DNA of 7,639 nt from Chloroflexota bacterium (GCA_016196905.1 JACPWV010000218.1:1-7639), one strand, 5' to 3'. Positions 1-7,283 are shown, counted from the stretch's first letter. Notes: generated by a model not told the origin, from the sequence alone. Numbers and translations are program-made.

Positions 1-26
1 CGGGTGGACTCCGTTCAGAAACGCTA

Positions 27-43
27 CCGAGGGCAGCCCTCGG
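27..43 (-). terminator. Possible weak terminator hairpin after the GH172 gene
   Basis: The minus strand reads CCGAGGG-CTG-CCCTCGG, a perfect 7-bp GC-rich stem with a 3-nt loop, starting 29 bases past the GH172 stop codon. The following bases (TAGCGTTTCTG) have only a weak U content, so this is a poor intrinsic terminator. It may instead be a 3'-end stabilising hairpin. Nothing else is recognisable in bases 1-72; the downstream gene, if any, lies outside the window. Confidence 0.4.
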
Positions 44-72
44 GCTATAAAAGTTCTCGGCTGGAAAGCCGC

Positions 73-2019
73 TCACTCATCTTGGTACCAAAAAGCGGTG
101 CTGGAGTAGGTGACCGAGAGGTTGTTGCCGATGAAGCCGTGTTCCACCTCCACCCTCAGTGATTGTCTGAACTCCACCTGGTTGGTCAGATAGAAGCGAT
201 ACTGGGAGGTCACCTCACCCCAACTCCGCTCGTCTTTCCAGGTGTTCCCGGCCAGGGGAAAATTCCACTGGCGGCCCGGCACATCGGTGTAGATATAGTA
301 GTAGCCCGCATCGAAGTCGTCCTCGATCCCGGTCCCGGGCAGGGCGTAGGCGCCGTCCACCCAGATGTTCATGTCGCTCTCCAGGTAGGGGAAGTGCCAG
401 ATGGGGTCCAGCGCTGGCCTGGTGTTGCGATCCACATCGTACATGCTCAGGATGCAGCCCACATACCGCCCGCTCCCCGATAGGTCGGCCAGCAAGTAAT
501 TTCCCCCGTCGTCCGACCTGGCTTGGAGTCGTTCCACCTTGAATTGGGCATGGAAACGGGTGATGGAAGGATTGTAGGCGACACTCCGGTAGCGAAGGCT
601 CAGCTCCAACACCGCCGGATCGGCACGGCCATTTTCGAAGACGATGCGAGCTTGATGGTTGAAGGGCATGGGGAAGTAGTTATAGAACTCGTTCTTCTCC
701 CCCAACAGGGATATCCCCAAGGGGAGCGAGCGGTAGCGCCGCGTGGCTTCCGCAGCTCCGAAAAGCGCGCGCAGGGGACCTTGGACGCTGGGTGAGGCCT
801 CGCCATCCCAGAAGATCTGCATACCGATCCGCTCGTCCATCCCGGGCGGTAGAGAGATCTTCAGCGCGCTGATAACGGCTGGCCCGGGGAGGGTTATCTC
901 GCCGGTTGAGAAAGGTTCGATGGTCAAGCTGCGCTCTAGCGAGAGGAGGCCACTTGAATCTCGATAAGGATAAGCGGCTAGGTTGTTCCAAACCTGAATA
1001 ACTTGTCTCAGCTCCTGGGCCTCGGCTGCTGTAAGGGCCAAGCGGAAACTCTCGAAAGGCTGTAGAGGGTCCTGGATAAATTTCACCACCTCGATCTCGA
1101 ACAGGCGAGGCAGCCCGGTGGTCGCCACCAGGACAGATCGGTAGAAAGGCAGGGGCAGGTAGGAGATGTTCCCCCCGTTAGCGGTCCCGTAATGGCCCAC
1201 CAAGGGCGCCGTGAAAGGCCAGACGTTACCGCTGAAGAACTCGGTGACCGGCATATCGATACGCGGGGTGGGCTCATCATCGAAGTAGAGCCGAATGTCT
1301 CCCGCCTCCGCGAAGAACCCCCACTCAGTAGCCTCTGGACTGGTGGGATCATCGCCGTCCTGGAGGGCCCAGTTGTGCTGGCGATGAGTGAACCAAATCC
1401 GAGGGATGTAGCCGGGGCCCTCGGTGCGCGGGAGGATCACGTACTCCTTCTGGCCGTCGTGCCCGGTGCGGATCTGGAAGCCTCGGGCGCGGAACAGCTC
1501 ATCGCTGTTGAAATAATCCCAATAACGCTCCAAGTAGCGAGTGTCCTGGCTGGAGACCTGAGTGATGGTGGTCTCGGTGCGCACGGGCAGGCTGGAGAGG
1601 TCGCTCAACTGTCTCAGCAGCCGGCACATCAGGCTGACACAGCTACGCGGGGACGGGGCGGGGGCTTGTGTGGGCGTCGCTGCCGATTGGGCAACCTGGA
1701 ACGGTGGAGTTCCTGCCTGGCTGGGGGCGATTGCCCTTCTCAGCTCCAACATCTCCTGCCTATGCTCATCGATACCCGGATCGCTCTGAGCCGAGAAGGG
1801 CACCGCGCTCACCCCTCCCGGAGGACTCGAAGGGGATCGTCTCTCCGGCGAAAAGACCTGGGGGCTCCCTTCGGATTCCGAGCGAAGCGCCACCGCAGCC
1901 CGATCCACAGCCTGGCTGCCCAAGCCAAACGCCAAAGCCAAGATCACGACCAAGGGCAGGAGGAGCAACACACCCAGAGGCCGACGATCTCCCGGCTTAG
2001 CCTTGTTTCGGTTATTCAT
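73..2019 (-). CDS. Membrane-anchored GH172 (DUF2961) family glycoside hydrolase
   Basis: A 648-residue protein is read from ATG at 2019. Known GH172 members act on alpha-D-arabinofuranosides or difructose anhydrides; the substrate here is not determinable. Seen: basic N-terminus, hydrophobic helix at about residues 15-34 (signal anchor, or signal peptide with a possible cut after SQA at 37), then a Pro/Ser-rich linker to about 125. The family domain follows: SSQDT near 156-160, GPGYIPRIWF at 201-210, and two copies of a jelly-roll signature (LYFDDEPTPRIDMPVTEFF/ISYLPLPF, then IFWDGEASPSVQGPL/YNYFPMPF). GTGIEDDF at 562-569 matches the family GTGTEDYF motif, with E566 and E547 as candidate catalytic acids. 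At 648 residues it is longer than the single-domain members I recall. An in-frame TTG at 2052 would add 11 residues. ATG is preferred because it directly gives the basic n-region, but neither start has a convincing Shine-Dalgarno. It lies 84 bp after the preceding stop with no promoter seen, so it is likely in one operon with that gene. Confidence 0.88.
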   Translation of the reverse strand: MNNRNKAKPGDRRPLGVLLLLPLVVILALAFGLGSQAVDRAAVALRSESEGSPQVFSPERRSPSSPPGGVSAVPFSAQSDPGIDEHRQEMLELRRAIAPSQAGTPPFQVAQSAATPTQAPAPSPRSCVSLMCRLLRQLSDLSSLPVRTETTITQVSSQDTRYLERYWDYFNSDELFRARGFQIRTGHDGQKEYVILPRTEGPGYIPRIWFTHRQHNWALQDGDDPTSPEATEWGFFAEAGDIRLYFDDEPTPRIDMPVTEFFSGNVWPFTAPLVGHYGTANGGNISYLPLPFYRSVLVATTGLPRLFEIEVVKFIQDPLQPFESFRLALTAAEAQELRQVIQVWNNLAAYPYRDSSGLLSLERSLTIEPFSTGEITLPGPAVISALKISLPPGMDERIGMQIFWDGEASPSVQGPLRALFGAAEATRRYRSLPLGISLLGEKNEFYNYFPMPFNHQARIVFENGRADPAVLELSLRYRSVAYNPSITRFHAQFKVERLQARSDDGGNYLLADLSGSGRYVGCILSMYDVDRNTRPALDPIWHFPYLESDMNIWVDGAYALPGTGIEDDFDAGYYYIYTDVPGRQWNFPLAGNTWKDERSWGEVTSQYRFYLTNQVEFRQSLRVEVEHGFIGNNLSVTYSSTAFWYQDE

Positions 2020-2052
2020 GGATGAGATCGATTGGGATACGCCCCACAGCAA

Positions 2053-2078
2053 GGGGAGCAGGATAGCTCCCGCTCCCC
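2053..2078 (-). other. Competing hairpins between the GH-A barrel gene and the GH172 gene
   Basis: On the minus strand a tandem pair of arms, GGGGAGC (2078-2072) and GGGAGC (2071-2066), can each pair with the single arm GCTCCCC (2059-2053). This gives either a 7-bp stem with a 12-nt loop or a 6-bp stem with the loop TATCCT. No U-tract follows, so it is not an intrinsic terminator. It sits just upstream of the GH172 start (and abuts the alternative TTG start) and contains the only purine-rich, SD-like bases nearby. It could therefore affect translation of the second gene; that is inference. Confidence 0.4.
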
Positions 2079-2103
2079 TCAGGCGGTCACCGATACCTCG
2101 TCG

Positions 2104-5076
2104 CTACTTGGGCATGTTGGCGATGGCGTAGTAGGCCGGCCGCAGGGACCAATCCGGCCGCACGATCCCATAATGGCCTTGCTCGCAACCGGGGCCGCAG
2201 ACGGGGGCGAAGTTCAGGTTCCACAGGAACATGACCCCCATGTACCCGGAGTTCTTCGCAATCTGGAAGGCCTTTACGATGAAGTCGGCTTGCTCGGCCT
2301 CCGTGTTAGATGCGGAGAACTCGTAACCGGGGAAAGACGTGGTGGTGATGTTCTCGATGGAGGCCCAGCCCCACTCGGTGGCCCACAGTCTCTTGTTCCC
2401 ATCGCCGTTGGCACGCATGATGTTGTAGTAATCCTGGATGGTGTTGAGGAAGAAGAAGCTGGGATGGTCGTCGTAGCCCTGGGTGGGCAGATCCCCCGCC
2501 GGCCAGCCCACATCCGGCGGGTTGGCGTAGCCGCTGGGATGAACCCCGATGGCATCCGAGCATCCACGCAGCCGTCCCGTCGCGTACATCTCCCTCAGAT
2601 AGCGGCGGTCATCGATGGCGATAATCCCATCGTTTGTCCCCGTCGGGGTAGGGGCCCCCGATACCACGATGATGCTACTGTCGACTCCCTTGATAGCCGC
2701 ATAGGCGCGGCAGAGGAGGTCCACGTATTCAGAGGCGCTGAGGGGCCTCCCCGTGTGCCACTCCCGTCGGAGGTTGGTCTCATTCATCACCTCGATGGCG
2801 TCGATCCGATCCCGGAAGTGGGCAGTCAAGTCGCCATCGAAGCTGGCGTACAGGTTGAAGTCGTCGGGCGGCCCGGCTTCTTCTTTGATGCTCCGACTCC
2901 ACTCAGGCGCTGCCACCACGCTGAGCAGGATCTTGATCCCCGCCCCGGAGAAGGCGTTGATGGCGTCCTCCAAACCGTAGGCATTCCAGTTGCGCCCCCC
3001 CGGGGAGGGTTCGATCCAATCCCAGCGTACCTGGAACTTCACCCAGCCCAGGCCCAGGCCCTGCACCGCGGGAAGAGACTGGACCCAACCGCCCTGAAAG
3101 GGATGAATCTGGATCCCGTAGCCGAAGAAACCGGCCACCGCCCGAGGCGCGGGAGCAGGGGCGGGCGCGGGAGCGGGGGTCACCGGCTGTACAGGTCGCG
3201 GCGCCACCACCTGGAGGGGGATCTCACCTGCATTCACCAAGGGCGTCTGGCCCCCATCGTCGGAGATGGCGTAGAGGATGCGGTACTCCCCAGTCTGGGA
3301 CGGAGCCCAGGAGAAGGATGGGTTCTCGATGGGCGCCACACTCTGCTCCACCACGGCCTCGTCGCTGGCGTTCTGCACCTCCCACAGGATGGCGTAGCGG
3401 TTAGGCTGAACCATCGTCTCCGGGGCTCCCTGGATCATGGCCTCTGCGTCGAACGAGCTCAAAATAGCCCAGATATCGTCATCCTGGCCCTCGACCAACA
3501 GCCCTTCAAGGATGACTCCGCCCAGGTTGAAAGTGCGAACCCAGCTGAGTTTGTGCGCCAAGCTCTCAGCGTTCTCCAGATAGATCGTGTGTTCCCCGTC
3601 CTCGGCCAGATAGGAGAACCAATAGATGCGGGCACCTTCCAAATACTGCAGCGGGGTAGCCCCCTCGGCCGGCTCCAGCTGTAAAAGCAGCGTCTGGCCG
3701 CGAGTCACCCTGGCCGGCGGTGCGAGCTGGGCAGTCTCGGCCCAGCGCGCCAAGGCTTGTTCATAAGAGAGGGGTATCCAATCGTCACCCACCCGTTCCT
3801 GGGCGTAGGTGGAGAGAATTAGGCGGATTTTATAGCGATCCACCTGGCCCACGGCGAACTGGAGCAGTTCCTCCACCGCCCCTCGGGGAGCATACGAGGT
3901 TGGGTCGGGCCAGGCCGGTAGCTGGAAAATGTCCACAGCACGCCCCAGCAATGGCCAATCGTAGGCGCCGGTGTCCCATCCGCCATCGGGCCCGCGAACC
4001 GGCAGCTCCACCCGCAGCGCCAAGATTTTTCCTGCGCTGTGCAGGGCGGCGCCCAACTCCTGGATAAAGGCGGTGAAGGCGGGCCGCAGGGAGGGATCCA
4101 GGTCACGATAGTAAATGGCGACACCCGGATAGCTTCGCTGCTCCGCCATAGCCACGATCTCCTGGATGTGGCCGCTGCGCAGATCCGGGTTGACCAGAAT
4201 ATTGAAGGTGAGGTCCTCGCGCACGACCCCACCGTCCCGGTTGCTAAGGGTAGGCAAACTCAGATAGTGGCCCGCCAGAGAGCGGGCGGCGCCCTCCACG
4301 GTGCGAACCCCCGCCACCCCATCCGAGACCAGGAACAGGCCGGGGGCATTCAGCTCACTTAATAAATCCGCGGCCTCAGCGGGAAGCGCCCCCTGGTCTG
4401 GAAGTTCGGCACCCACCGCGGTTGGGCCTGGGCGGGTCTGCATCACCGCCACCGCTCTGGGCAGGAAGCTCAACTGGGAGGTTAGGCGGTCGGCCTCTAC
4501 CTGGAGGACGTGCGGGAGCCACTGCCAGTTCTGACCGTCCCAGCCGTACAGGTCCAGGGTAGTGTAGGGCTCGGCATCGTTGGGGATGGGGATGGAGAGC
4601 TCCATCGCTTGGGGCGGGGTTCCGCGCACGCGCATCACATACAGGGGGCTCTTCACCTCCAGCTGAGCGGGTATCGAGCGCGCAGCCTCGGCGAATTCAC
4701 TTTCCTGGCCGGCCAGGAAATCCGGACGGGGAATCGAGCTGAACTGGGCCTTGATCCCGGAGATCAGCCCCAGGGGAAGGAAGTTTAACTGCGTCCCGTC
4801 AGGATCGGCCAGCGTGCCGCCGCTGGCGGGGATATCGGTGTAGCCAAAAGCGAAGATTCGATCGGCCAGGTTGAAGGGGGGCAGGAGCAGCCCCACGCCG
4901 ATCAAAAGGGGCACCACCACGCGGAGGAGGATCTGGCTGGTGCGATCTTCGCTCAGCCGATCGCGCAGCCCGCCAGCGGATACCCAACTCGGCCTGCCCT
5001 GCGCGCGCACCCTCTCCAGCGCCTGGGCGAGGCGATCCCTGACATCACGCAACAGCTCTCTAGTCCGATCGATCAT
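2104..5076 (-). CDS. Membrane-anchored multidomain protein: GH18-like (degenerate) barrel, Ig-like domain and GH-A (GH39-like) glycosidase barrel
   Basis: A 990-residue protein. Residues 1-48 are charged and probably cytoplasmic; 49-67 form a transmembrane anchor without a cleavage site, placing the rest outside. Residues about 95-215 are beta-rich and unrecognised. Residues about 240-540 look like a GH18 barrel of the spore-lytic (YaaH) type: the strand-4 segment GVAIYYRDLD (318-327), LGRAVDIFQLPAW (377-389), YKIRLILSTYA (415-425) and a last strand FNLGGVILEGL (516-526). The DxxDxE catalytic motif is lost (Y322, R324). Residues 555-625 look Ig-like, followed by a Pro-Ala linker at 634-644. 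Residues about 650-990 form a clan GH-A barrel: strand 4 has VMNETN with N765/E766 (acid/base) and strand 7 has ATEWGW with E901 (nucleophile), as in GH39/PslG-like hydrolases. The substrate is unknown. The start has GGAGG directly against the ATG and AAGGGGG 10 nt upstream. The next gene (GH172) lies 84 bp downstream. Confidence is high that it is a gene, and good on the fold but not the exact GH family of each barrel. Confidence 0.85.
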   Translation of the reverse strand: MIDRTRELLRDVRDRLAQALERVRAQGRPSWVSAGGLRDRLSEDRTSQILLRVVVPLLIGVGLLLPPFNLADRIFAFGYTDIPASGGTLADPDGTQLNFLPLGLISGIKAQFSSIPRPDFLAGQESEFAEAARSIPAQLEVKSPLYVMRVRGTPPQAMELSIPIPNDAEPYTTLDLYGWDGQNWQWLPHVLQVEADRLTSQLSFLPRAVAVMQTRPGPTAVGAELPDQGALPAEAADLLSELNAPGLFLVSDGVAGVRTVEGAARSLAGHYLSLPTLSNRDGGVVREDLTFNILVNPDLRSGHIQEIVAMAEQRSYPGVAIYYRDLDPSLRPAFTAFIQELGAALHSAGKILALRVELPVRGPDGGWDTGAYDWPLLGRAVDIFQLPAWPDPTSYAPRGAVEELLQFAVGQVDRYKIRLILSTYAQERVGDDWIPLSYEQALARWAETAQLAPPARVTRGQTLLLQLEPAEGATPLQYLEGARIYWFSYLAEDGEHTIYLENAESLAHKLSWVRTFNLGGVILEGLLVEGQDDDIWAILSSFDAEAMIQGAPETMVQPNRYAILWEVQNASDEAVVEQSVAPIENPSFSWAPSQTGEYRILYAISDDGGQTPLVNAGEIPLQVVAPRPVQPVTPAPAPAPAPAPRAVAGFFGYGIQIHPFQGGWVQSLPAVQGLGLGWVKFQVRWDWIEPSPGGRNWNAYGLEDAINAFSGAGIKILLSVVAAPEWSRSIKEEAGPPDDFNLYASFDGDLTAHFRDRIDAIEVMNETNLRREWHTGRPLSASEYVDLLCRAYAAIKGVDSSIIVVSGAPTPTGTNDGIIAIDDRRYLREMYATGRLRGCSDAIGVHPSGYANPPDVGWPAGDLPTQGYDDHPSFFFLNTIQDYYNIMRANGDGNKRLWATEWGWASIENITTTSFPGYEFSASNTEAEQADFIVKAFQIAKNSGYMGVMFLWNLNFAPVCGPGCEQGHYGIVRPDWSLRPAYYAIANMPK
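3145..3177 (-). repeat. Pro-Ala dipeptide linker repeat
   Basis: The codons for residues 634-644 of the 990-residue protein spell alternating Pro and Ala, five and a half dipeptides, from an imperfect GC-rich hexamer repeat. It separates the Ig-like domain from the C-terminal GH-A barrel. Such linkers are extended, semi-rigid spacers, so it probably holds the catalytic barrel away from the membrane-proximal part. A DNA repeat of this kind can change in unit number by slippage. Confidence 0.75.
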
Positions 5077-5093
5077 CCTCCAAGGTCCCCCTT
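5077..5093 (-). promoter_or_regulatory. Ribosome-binding region of the 990-residue protein gene
   Basis: Two purine blocks precede the ATG at 5076 on the minus strand: AAGGGGG (5093-5087), ending 10 nt before the start, and GGAGG (5081-5077), directly against it. The second is too close to serve this ATG in the usual way, so the first is the likelier Shine-Dalgarno. No other in-frame ATG or GTG is nearby to use the second one. Confidence 0.4.
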
Positions 5094-5141
5094 CTCACAG
5101 GTTTTCGGCATGATGATAAAAATGCTCAAAACAATGCGAAA

Positions 5142-5170
5142 ATTATAGCTTCACCCTCCAGAGGTGTCAA
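5142..5170 (-). promoter_or_regulatory. Perfect-consensus sigma-A/sigma-70 promoter for the 990-residue protein gene
   Basis: The minus strand has TTGACA (5170-5165), a 17-bp spacer (5164-5148) and TATAAT (5147-5142), matching the housekeeping consensus at all 12 positions with optimal spacing. The -35 box lies in the codons for Val-Asp-Thr near the C-terminus of the GH57 gene, and the spacer covers its TGA stop. Transcription would start near 5135, leaving an A/T-rich leader of about 59 nt before the ATG at 5076. The membrane-anchored pair can thus be transcribed strongly and independently of the GH57 gene. No clear terminator separates GH57 from this promoter, so read-through is also possible. 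Confidence 0.8.
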
Positions 5171-7283
5171 CCAAACTCAGGCGCAACGCTCCTTCCCAGA
5201 GTTGGTCAGGCTCCAGGCTCACCTCCCAGGAGAGGAGCAGGCAGGAGGCTTGATAGACCCGTTCGATCCCTCCCTCCGAGCTGGATATGGTCTCCAATGG
5301 CAGCCGCCACAGGCGGGCGGCTGGCGACACTGCGATGGCGATTTCCATTCCCAGGTGTTCGTTCAGCAGCCCGAATTCTCGGATGGCCTCGCTCTCGCCA
5401 ACCGAGTTGAGATGTGCCACGCCAGGAGCGCTGCCCGGGATGCGATAATAAGCCCCTGGCGCGTGCCCGCTCAACAAAGCCAGGTTCAGCTCGACCGCGA
5501 AACGAGCACGGATCGGCTTGGCACCGAGGTTCTGCAGGCGATAACTCACCGGCAACTCTGTGCGGTCGACCATTAGTTCAAAACGTTTTTCGATGCGCAA
5601 CGGCACGCTGAAGCCCTCACCCAGTTGACCCTCACGCCAGAGGGTGATGCTCATCGCCTTTTCACGCGACTCGATCTCAGACTGGTAGGGCTGATCGACA
5701 AAATCCCCCTGCTCGCGGTAAGCACCACTCAAAAATTCCTCGAGGGTCGTCTCCGGCGAGAAGAGATGATCGATAAAGGCCGTGCGGCGGTACGCGTCAT
5801 AGCGCAGGAGCGCCTCCAGCCCCACCTCCTTGGTGCGGGTCAGCTCGTGGATGGTCACCGCGTGATCTGGCTGGGACGCTGCCCCGGCCAGGCGGAGCTT
5901 GGCATGGTAGCCCTCCGGACGACGGGAGATGGTGTTGAGCAGGTTAAACTCTTTGGCGCGCCAGTCCCACTCGAAAAGGCTGCCCCCGGCGCGCAGATCG
6001 AAATAGAGGTTCATGCGGCTTCCGCTGACGATCAGCACCGAGCCCGTATCGCGACGCAAGTCGGTGGTCTCCGCCTCGATCCAATCACCTTCGCCACGCA
6101 GCACCCTATCGGCCAGTTCCTCAGCCGCCAGCAAGTGCTGGTAGTTGGCGGAGCGGATGTGGGGCAAGTAGATACCCCCGAAGACCCCATGCCAGTAGGG
6201 GCAGTTGCATTGGCCCTGCCACAGCTGGTTGAGGGCCATCTCTCTCATGGGCGAGGGAAGCATGGAGTGGACCTGCTGATGAACGCGCAGCATCTTCTTG
6301 TGCAAATCGTTCACTTCGGGGTACTTGGCCAGGAAGTTGCGCCACTGCCCGCCGCGCACGAAGGCCAGCACCTCCGGGCGGCCCTCGGCCCGCAGGCGCT
6401 GCACGACCTCCTCCAGCTGAGTCGCCAGGGTCGCGGGCAGGGCCCACTCCATCATCTCCTCGTAGGAGGCTGTGGGTAGATAAATGCGCCCGGCGGCGGG
6501 GAAGCGTTCAGCGTACTCCGCCAGGGTGACGGTCTTCAGCCAATCCTGGCATTCCTCGATGGCTTCAAAAAACTCCTCCATCCAGCCCCGGGTCCACACG
6601 TGCTCATAGGTGGTCGGCCACAGGCCGAATTTCTCCCCGTCGTCTCCCATCACCGCAATGCGCTGCCCATCCGCGCTGGTGTTCTCCCGCAGCCAATCGA
6701 TGACCTGGGAGACATCCTTCCAAGGGATGGAGTAGCGCAGGTGCTGGCTGGAGGCGAAGATCTTGAGGGCATACCCCTCGTCCTCGGTCACGTAATAGCC
6801 GAAGATCTCGTCGCGCAGGCCGGCGTGCACGAAGTGAGCGTCGTCCACCACGCTGTAGGCCACCCCGGCCTGGGCCAGGGTCTTGGCCAGCGAGGGCTCC
6901 CACACTCGCTCCGCCAGCCAGGCCCCCAGCGCCCGGTAGCCAAAATCCTCCTCCACGGCGCGGGTCATCTTGCGGATCTGGCCGCGGCGATCCTCCTCCG
7001 GGATGGAGACCAGGATGGGCTCGTAGTAGCCCCCGGTCATCGTCTCCACTTGGCCGCGGGCCGCCAGTGCGGCGATGCGCGGCAAAAAATCCGGCCGCTC
7101 GCGGAACAACCAGTCTCGCAGCGGACCGGAGTAGTGCAGGGTCATCTTGATGTTCGGGTGCTTTTCGAGGAGGTCGACCAGGGGCCGATAGGCTTTGTCG
7201 TAGGCCTCGGCGAAGACGAAGTCGAAGTTGCCCACCGGCTGGTGGTTATGGATGGCCAGGCCTAGGTAGATCGATCGATCCAT
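5151..7283 (-). CDS. GH57 family 4-alpha-glucanotransferase / alpha-amylase type enzyme
   Basis: A 710-residue protein, a little longer than the 659-residue Thermococcus litoralis 4-alpha-glucanotransferase, which it resembles. All five GH57 signature regions are visible: HNHQPVGNF (12-20), GGYYEP (84-89), WLAERVWEP (122-130) with nucleophile E125, GDDGEKFGLWP (213-223) with acid/base D215, and LPTASYEEMMEWALP (269-283). The catalytic barrel covers about 1-290, followed by the helical DUF1925-type part with the typical GQCNCPYWHGVFGG segment (357-370). A C-terminal beta-sandwich of the DUF1926 type runs from about 400 to 705. There is no signal peptide or membrane segment, so it probably acts in the cytosol, transferring or cleaving alpha-1,4-glucan segments in glycogen or maltodextrin metabolism. 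The ATG at 7283 is forced by an in-frame TAG 12 codons upstream; the ribosome site is weak (AAAGG about 14 nt upstream). Amylase versus transferase specificity cannot be settled from motifs alone. Confidence 0.95.
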   Translation of the reverse strand: MDRSIYLGLAIHNHQPVGNFDFVFAEAYDKAYRPLVDLLEKHPNIKMTLHYSGPLRDWLFRERPDFLPRIAALAARGQVETMTGGYYEPILVSIPEEDRRGQIRKMTRAVEEDFGYRALGAWLAERVWEPSLAKTLAQAGVAYSVVDDAHFVHAGLRDEIFGYYVTEDEGYALKIFASSQHLRYSIPWKDVSQVIDWLRENTSADGQRIAVMGDDGEKFGLWPTTYEHVWTRGWMEEFFEAIEECQDWLKTVTLAEYAERFPAAGRIYLPTASYEEMMEWALPATLATQLEEVVQRLRAEGRPEVLAFVRGGQWRNFLAKYPEVNDLHKKMLRVHQQVHSMLPSPMREMALNQLWQGQCNCPYWHGVFGGIYLPHIRSANYQHLLAAEELADRVLRGEGDWIEAETTDLRRDTGSVLIVSGSRMNLYFDLRAGGSLFEWDWRAKEFNLLNTISRRPEGYHAKLRLAGAASQPDHAVTIHELTRTKEVGLEALLRYDAYRRTAFIDHLFSPETTLEEFLSGAYREQGDFVDQPYQSEIESREKAMSITLWREGQLGEGFSVPLRIEKRFELMVDRTELPVSYRLQNLGAKPIRARFAVELNLALLSGHAPGAYYRIPGSAPGVAHLNSVGESEAIREFGLLNEHLGMEIAIAVSPAARLWRLPLETISSSEGGIERVYQASCLLLSWEVSLEPDQLWEGALRLSLVDTSGG

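Noticed and set aside
1..60. tRNA-like look of the paired segments near the left edge
   Set aside because: No acceptor stem, T-arm consensus or CCA-compatible end could be fitted on either strand.
1979..1990. Twin-arginine (Tat) signal in the GH172 N-terminus (DRRPLG)
   Set aside because: Two Arg precede the hydrophobic helix, but the following residues do not fit the RRxFLK-type consensus, so an ordinary Sec signal anchor is more likely.
1192..2025. 277-codon plus-strand frame opposite the GH172 gene
   Set aside because: Antisense to a recognised family domain, with no Shine-Dalgarno, no promoter and no coherent domain.
2019..2106. The GH172 gene is in the same frame as the preceding gene, separated by a single TAG with no other stop, suggesting a read-through fusion
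   Set aside because: Same frame is a one-in-three chance, and 28 codons without a stop are common in GC-rich DNA. The GH172 protein has its own basic n-region and membrane helix, so separate translation is simpler.
2032..3684. 550-codon open frame on the plus strand, opposite the GH-A barrel gene
   Set aside because: It is wholly antisense to a gene with clear domains and catalytic motifs. Its product is low-complexity (Gly, Val, Arg, Pro-rich) and resembles no family, as expected for GC-rich antisense shadows.
5625..7265. Two long plus-strand frames (284 and 221 codons) opposite GH57
   Set aside because: They mirror the codon structure of the GH57 gene, whose five signature regions prove the minus strand is coding.
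7262..7283. GATCGATCGATC short repeat at the GH57 start as an operator
   Set aside because: It encodes the first residues (Asp-Arg-Ser-Ile) and is a short self-complementary tetramer repeat. No second copy with operator spacing was found.
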